DNA of 64,000 bases from Podospora pseudoanserina (Eukaryota > Ascomycota > Sordariomycetes > Sordariales > Podosporaceae): positions 2,666,001 through 2,730,000 of the forward strand of contig NC_085923.1 of assembly GCF_035222485.1 (NCBI RefSeq). The letters are read 5' to 3'. The position numbers and the translations under genes are program-made. Below, piece by piece: positions 58,172-64,000 of this stretch. Each line of letters begins with the position of its first letter. Position 1 is the first letter of the stretch. The notes below the pieces were generated by a model that did not search any database, was not told where the DNA came from, and worked only from the letters and a program-made list of their open reading frames with translations.

Positions 58172-60419
58172 TGTCCCCCTCCTTGTCCACTCCCCCCAGT
58201 CCAGTTGGAAATCGCCTTAGGAAAACTCATATCCCTAGAGTTGAGGTTCAGTCTCGGGAGGACATACTGATTGATGTAGTAGATCGCCTCTTCCCTCTGG
58301 ATCTTGTTCACCGGATCGCTAGGAAAAGCTCCCTTGCCCTGGGGGAAGTAACTCGGTGGTCCATTGGGAACAGCTCTCCCTTTAACGAGCGAGAACCCAG
58401 AACCCGTGTCGTGACGGGAAGAGATGAATGACGCCGGGGAGGCTGCCTCCTCCGCGATTGCATTTTGGAGCTCCAAAAATCTGTCTTCCTCGTCGGCGGT
58501 GAGGTTGCGGACGCAATCACCGTTGGGGGTGATGAGGATCCGGACACCGTCGACGACCTTCCTGACGGGCTTGCCAGACAACAGAATGGCCTGGTCCTCT
58601 TCGGTAACCATGTTCTTGGTGGGAGTCATGGTGTTCTTGGCTGCCAGCTCCCAGAGACCCGCAGCGTTGATGTCATTTTTCCACCGGTCGAGGGGGATGG
58701 TGGTGGGCTGGAAGAAGGCGAGCTTCTCGAGGTTCTCAGGAACTAGGCCGGCCTCGTGGAGGCTTTGAAGGATCTCATGAGGCAAGGGCCCCTCGCGAGG
58801 GATGGCGGCGTTCTGCTGGTTGCCACCATCGGGGGTGTTGGAGTCATATCTGTTCTTGTGAGTAGGCTCACCAGTCAAAGTAGTAGTTTCATTGGCGGTA
58901 GAGCGGTAGGTTGAAGACTCTTCCTTCACTTCCTTGACCTCCTTGGACTCCTTGGTCTCCTTTGTTGAGGGAGCAGGGGAAGCAGCCGGTGGCTCGGAGG
59001 TGCTCTTCGCCGTGGTCGGGGTAGCAGCTGGCTTCTCTTTTTCCTTCTTTTGCTTCTTTTTGCGGCCGATGATGGGCCCAATCTCGACCTCGGACTCTGG
59101 CTTGATAGGCTGCGCAGCGAGGACGGCCGATTCCTTCTTGGTCAATTCCTTGCGCTGCTTTCGCTGTTGGCTCTTGGTTGTGGTCCGGGTTGGGGCGGAC
59201 CCAATCCTGGAAGAGGGAGGAGGCGAGTTGGTCCGCGAGGCTGAGATGGAAGCGGAAATAATGGAAGCGCTGTCGGAGATCAGTTCGCTAGCAGGTGTCT
59301 CAGGCCGATGGGCAGATGCCGCGGCAGATGAGCGCGCCGAGGGCGCGGTGAGAGACGGACCCGCACCCATGATAGGCGTCGATGGCGTCTCCGTCTTGGG
59401 CGTGGCCACCAGTCTTAGAGTTTTAGGTGCAGCCCGTGAAAGTGGTGACGAAACGGAAACCGGTGTCGGAGCAGGCAGCGCAGGGAACGCCGAGTCCTTC
59501 TCTGCGGTAGTCGACTTTGTCGATGCCGAGGGCGCTTCCAGATTCCGAATCTGGGAGACCTTGGTGGCAGCCGCGATATTGAGAATGCCAGGCACAGGAC
59601 GCTTGTCGTTCTTCTTATCAGCAGGAGCAGCAGTAGACTTTTCTGCGGCCTTGGATGTGGCAACAGTTGAAGACGCCTCCAAAACCTTGACAGGTGCCGC
59701 AGCCGCAGCCGCAGCAGCAGCCGCAGCAGCAGCCTTTTCTTTCTCCTTTTCCTTCTCTTCGGCCTTCAACCTCTCTTTTTCCGCCTTCTCGGCCTTCTCT
59801 CTCTCAAGCCTTTCCGCTCTCTCGGCCTTCTCCCTTTCCTTCCTCTCCTTCTTCTCCTCCTTCTTGGTCTTCTTGGCGCTCTTCTCAGGTGCGGCCTCAC
59901 CTATCAACTTCTTGCTAGAGCTTGCCTTACTTGGTGCTGGCTTTGGTGTAGCAACAGGTGTGGCCACAGCTGAAGCCTTTGGTGAGTTGAGAGCTGGGAA
60001 ATCTTCGTCCTGTAAGGTGACTATCTTTGGGGCCTTGGCTTTGGCAATCTCCTTGGATAAACCACTTTCAGCGGCCAGTGCCTTGATGATATTTTTCGCT
60101 TCAGAGGCTGATGGAGTAATTGTGCGTTTGCCTATCAGCGGGCTTGGGGCAGCTGATGGGGCAGATTTAGACGAAACCTTGGGCGACGCCACTGATGGGG
60201 TTTGTCGCCCAAAGTTCATGGTGTGGAGTGACGCATGTGAGATAGCAGGTGAATGTTGGACGCTTGGAATTGGAAGTCCGGGTGGCGCCGAAGGCGTTCC
60301 AGTCCTACCAAAAATCTCAAAGCCCCCAGGGGGGTGTCGAATGTTGACATCGATAGGCTCATCCGCCACAAGCGCGTCGATGCTGGGTCTAAACTCTTCG
60401 AGTGAGAGTAAGTCGTCCT
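57652..60419 (-). CDS. Low-complexity protein; probable C-terminal exon of long NOT4, or separate gene
   Basis: A frame of 905 aa from ATG 60369, extending upstream to an acceptor (branch GCTAAC, end TTTATAG) at 60420, which adds 16 residues (EDDLLSLEEFRPSIDA and on). The extension has no start codon before a stop, so the exon must be spliced to something upstream. Features are HPPGGFEIFGRTGTPSAPPG near the start, a Lys/Glu-rich helix (KKEEKKERKEREKAERAERL, about 170-230) running into polyalanine, Ser/Pro-rich linkers, a charged KKKQKKEKEK stretch, and a conserved-looking block (YYINQYVLPRLNLNSRDMSF). A Gln run, a Gly run and a short C-terminal coiled coil follow. A phase-compatible donor exists within the NOT4 exon at 61206, and fungal NOT4 proteins can be very long, so I favour joining. 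As a separate gene it would need an unrecognised first exon or start at 60369. Confidence 0.65.
57882..57911 (-). repeat. CCA repeat coding a glycine run
   Basis: Tandem CCA on the plus strand reads GGT on the minus strand and makes about ten glycines in the coding frame. Confidence 0.9.
58130..58173 (-). repeat. CAG/CAA repeat coding a glutamine run
   Basis: CTG and TTG units on the plus strand read as CAG and CAA on the minus strand, making about fifteen glutamines. Likely length-variable. Confidence 0.9.
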
Positions 60420-61153
60420 CTATAAACCAAGTTAGCTTCCATATCTTTTGAATGGCTCAAAGTGCAAAGCTTCAGATGAAAGATACATCCAGGAGAGAGA
60501 CCGCTGGGCCTGTGGGGCAGAGAGGATGGAGGAAGGAGGAAGAAGAAGGAGCACAAGCAAGCAGCGCCATTATATACAGGAGAATTAAGTCACATCAAGA
60601 CTACCATCATCGTCTTCCGGTTGGTAAAGTGTACTATCGGAATGGTGCGAGAAAAAACGCTTTATTTTATCCACCGATGCCACCTCAGCCCCAGCTGTGT
60701 TTAAAACCTGGGGCCCAAGTTAACGTACATGAAGGAGAACCCCAAAGGAAGACGATGAGAGCTTGCCTGACGTGACCACAAAAAGTCTGATGTTGTTTTT
60801 TGTCTTTCCATGACCGCCCGCCCCAACCCTTGGGATGTATCCCAAGGCCATTAATCCACCAACAAAATGCAAGTGACGCCAGTGCTAGGCGGGTCCCTCC
60901 CTCGTGGAACCAATGCCTGCGATGCTCGAGAACCGTGATTTAAGCCCGCTCCCATAAGAAAAGAAAACAGAAACAATCCCCTGGCTGAGCCACCTAAACC
61001 AACGCTGTCGTGATATATAGTGACATAAAAAGCCAAACAAAACGCATGTGCTCCTCCTTCCCTCCAAAAAAATGATAGTGATATGTGTGTAATGCGATGC
61101 AAAAGCCAATTTTTCGTGAAATCGCGGCCGGCACTTCCGGATCAGAGTCGTCA
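60420..61153. other. Spacer between two NOT4-locus exons: intergenic or long intron
   Basis: About 730 nt with no credible coding. It is 3' UTR and promoter if two genes exist, or most of a 787-nt intron (60420-61206) if one long protein is made. Confidence 0.5.
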
Positions 61154-63809
61154 TCACCATTGCCGGTATGGCTGGTTATACATCATGCCCTGGTTGGTGT
61201 ACCCACCTTGCGACTGACCGCCGAACACACCCGGCCCGAGTCCGCCATTGCTCTGTTGCTGCAGGGTTTGCTGCTGGTGTTGCAAGCTCTGCTGATGCGA
61301 CTGCATTCGCGCCTGAAGTATGCTCGGGTCTGCAAGATCAACTATGCCACTCCCCCCAGAGGAGGAAGTGTTAGCGTTTCTGTGCTTCTTCCCCTTCTTC
61401 TTCTGCTTTGAACCCATGTCTTGGAATGCTCCAGGCTGCGAGGCAAAGAGCGAACCGAGGTGGTTCGAGGCAGGAGCCGGGGTCGAGGAGTTGGAAGGTG
61501 GGTACTGGTTAGGGTTGAAAGAGAACGTGTACTCACGCTTACCAGAATCATGAGCCTGGGCACCTCCGCCCCTGTTGCGGTTGATAAGTTGTTGCATAAT
61601 CTCGTTATCCTTTGACGCCCCGCCGAACGCCGCCGTCAAGCCAAATCCGTGCTGCCCAAACATGCCGGGAGGTGTGCCAGTCGACTTGAGACCCGGAGGC
61701 GGCGGCGGCATGGAGGAACCATAGTACTGGTTGCCAGCCTGGTTGTGGAACGTTGAAGGCATCATGGACGACTGCTGAGCCATGATGCGGGGGTTGCCCG
61801 TGAGCTTCACCGACGTAGAGGACGCAGCGTCTCTGTTATCGTTGGCGAAGCTGAAGCGGGAGCCCTGGCGGTTGTGGCCCTGTCCCTGGAAGAGGGTGTT
61901 GGTCTGGGCTGTCAAGTGTTCGACAAACCCAGTTGGGGGGCGCATGAAGCTTCGCTGTTGAGGCGTCATTGTCCGACTGGCAGTACCGATAGACCCAAGA
62001 TTCGATGTCGATTGGGTCATGCCAGAGCCCACAGCTTGACCAAAGAAGCCATCGGCACTGCCTCTCTGAATGGGTGGTTGAGCGGTGCGCCGTGGGTCAA
62101 AGCCGTGGGTGTCACGAACATGATCCCGGTCCTCTGGTTCGCCACCCAGTGCGAGACTGCCACTGCTTTCAGGCTCGCCCTCTGAGGGCTCACGAACACT
62201 CGCAGTAAGTTGGTCACCAGTGGTGCTCGCGGCCTCGGACTCCCTCATCGCCCGGCGACGCTCGCCTCCACGAGAATCGAAAAGAGGAGGGTACTTGGAA
62301 GGATCATCCTGCTCAGCACTCGGTTTCGGCCACGCCAGAGCGCAGCCTTCGAGCGACTTGAGCAGAGACTTGAGGGTGTCCTGAGTGGTGCGCTTGGCTC
62401 TTTCAGCAGGAGTTTTGGCCGACTTGGTTCGCGTAGCCGGCGATGCCGCTGCGGGGGTTGGGGTTGGCGCCGAGGGAGGTACTGGGGCAGATGCCGGAGC
62501 TGCGGTGGAAGGCCCTGGCGTGGGAGCCGGTACATCGGCAACTGGCTCGTCCTCCACAGCAGACTCGGTCGTAACTGGCAGCGCATTCGAGATGGCAGGG
62601 CTTGGTGCGGCACCACTAGTGGCATGGCTGCCCCTTCTGCTACGAACCTGTGGGTTACGTGCCCAGTTCGCGGTGGCAGGCAGCGCCGGGCCATCGCCGT
62701 GGTCTGATCCATCTTTGCTAGAACTGCGAATCATGGGCTGGGCGGCTACCGGTGCAGGCGAAGGATGGCTCTGCTGTCTTGATGCAGAGCGGGAAGAACC
62801 AGCGGCGTGGGGTATCGGTTTCTGAGCATTGATGCCGTTGATGGACGATAGATCCTGCCGCGTGTAGCTGTCCTCCTCCTCAGCCAGCTCATGCAAGAAC
62901 ATGCACTGGCGGTTGGTACATGTTTCGTGCCGCAACCAAGCAGAACAGTATTTCGTCGTTCCTAGTTGCGCCCTGAGGACTCTGTCCCCATTCATGGACC
63001 CATTGACTGCCTGAATGCACTTGGTTGCATCCTCCTGTTTTTCAAAGGTGACGTAAACACCCAGAGATTGGTTGTGGCCGTCAGTGCCACGTCGATTACT
63101 AATCGATATTTTCTGGATGTTGCCGTACTGGCCAAAGAATTCGGGCTTTCGAAGGGTTTTGAGCAACTCGTCTTCACGAACTGTCGGCTGCAACCCGGTC
63201 ACATAAACCAGGTTCTTTTGGACAACTCGGACGCCGACAAGGTTCTTGCGACTGTGGTTTTCGGCCTCTCTTTTCTGGGCTTCCTTTTGCCGTTGCTCAG
63301 CGGCACGCTTCTTTTGGCTCTTGGCCACATTGGCTCGGAATGCTGCGTATCTGGGCTGCTGTCAATATCCAAAGCCAGGCATCATCTTATGAACTCCACT
63401 TACTCCTCAGGTGTGACAACTTTGTACTCGATCGTGGCTTCGTTGTAGGGACGACGACACGCAGGACATAGCCCGTTCATATTGTTCCTAATGTTGTTGA
63501 AACAGAACTGACATATCTGTAGCGAGTGGGCGGTCAGTAATCTGATGAGCAAATCGCGCAGGGTGTTGACGGCAGCATACCTGATAACCACAGGGGCATG
63601 GACGGAAGTTTCGGTCTGAGAGATCGAACTCCTCGATGCAGAGGGGGCTAGTAGCATGGTTAGCATGGAACTTGCGCTGGAGGTGCGAGAAGAGGGGGCG
63701 CCGAGCTGCGGATGCCGGTACTGCTGGTGGGGACAGAAAGCCCCCTGAGGAGGGAAACCACATACCAAGTGTCCTCATCATCGTCGATGAATGTGTCTTG
63801 GTGCGTCAT
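61154..63809 (-). CDS. NOT4: CCR4-NOT complex E3 ubiquitin ligase NOT4
   Basis: The model joins 63809-63766, 63647-63581, 63516-63404 and 63350-61154 on the minus strand (806 aa). NOT4 is the RING ligase of the CCR4-NOT complex, acting in mRNA decay and ribosome-associated quality control. The C4C4 RING uses C15, C18, C32, C34, C39, C42, C54 and C57. A basic helix (SQKKRAAEQRQKEAQKRE) leads to an RRM (about 121-210, NLVYVTGLQ ... LGVYVTF) and a CCCH finger (C-x8-C-x4-C-x3-H in KYCSAWLRHETCTNRQCMFL). The rest is low-complexity Ser/Pro/Gln sequence with short conserved blocks. The third intron ends at CAGCCCAG; two nearer AGs give the wrong phase, and this choice restores TPEEYAAFRANVAKSQKK. 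The frame ends QPYRQW. A donor at 61206 (CAAG/GTGGGT) could instead splice to the exon at 60419. Confidence 0.93.
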
Positions 63810-64000
63810 TGTGAATTATGTGGAGGTGGTATTGTCGAGATGGGGTTTGTTCCGATACTCGAGATGTGGTTTCGAGTGGCAAGATCGAAACGACGAGGTG
63901 GTGGTGTGCTTTTGGGCAATATGCTGGATGTAAACGGCCAAGGCGAATTAAACTTGGTGCTGGGGTTGCACTCGGTTTCTTGAGATTAGAAGAGTCGAGG
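63810..64000. other. NOT4 promoter and leader
   Basis: Upstream sequence of the minus-strand NOT4 gene to the window edge. No further gene seen. Confidence 0.4.

Noticed and set aside
58934-60451. Long plus-strand frame of 505 codons
   Set aside because: It is antisense to the low-complexity Ala/Ser/Lys-rich minus-strand exon; its composition mirrors that exon and no domain is present.

Overview
This is nuclear DNA from a filamentous ascomycete, most likely a Sordariomycete of the Sordariales type. The evidence is short GT..AG introns (about 50-170 nt) with CTRAC-like branch sites, 5S rRNA genes scattered singly instead of in an array, and housekeeping genes with Sordariomycete architecture: an HP1 of 252 codons, NOT4, an MLP1/TPR nucleoporin, lysyl-tRNA synthetase and an ABCA-type transporter. 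One decayed gene copy carries stop codons consistent with RIP (CpA to TpA). I cannot name the species.

Layout. 0.1-2.6 kb: a cell-surface protein with three tandem cysteine-rich repeats, one membrane span and a repetitive tail. 3.2-9.5 kb: the nuclear-basket protein MLP1/TPR. 10.2-17.5 kb: a cluster of five copies of one membrane-protein family, intact, truncated and decayed, with two 5S rRNA genes. 17.5-38.0 kb: about 20 kb with one recognisable gene, a small bZIP regulator at 23.6-24.6 kb. 38.0-41.4 kb: two more family copies and a third 5S rRNA gene. 42.2-64.0 kb: dense conserved genes, namely the ABCA transporter (-), lysyl-tRNA synthetase (-), a zinc-finger protein of unknown role (-), HP1 (+), a cupin (+), and the NOT4 locus (-), which may make a short and a long protein by splicing.

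The most unusual element is the seven-copy family. Its members share (1) a short first exon ending in a Cys-Trp-x-x-Cys motif, (2) a phase-1 intron directly after it, (3) a second cysteine segment with a Cys-x-x-Cys core, (4) one transmembrane helix followed by basic residues, and (5) a cytosolic tail with ELDG and R-x-E-M-D motifs. No signal peptide is visible. Three copies are intact (10247-11372, 13304-14059, 39423-40450), one is a tail-plus-membrane fragment (15604-16113), and three are decayed (12230-13227, 16702-17520, 38029-39042). I do not recognise the family. Its duplication, decay and receptor-like plan suggest a fast-evolving surface protein, but that is inference. All splice models were read by eye from frame, splice-site and phase consistency, with no transcript support.
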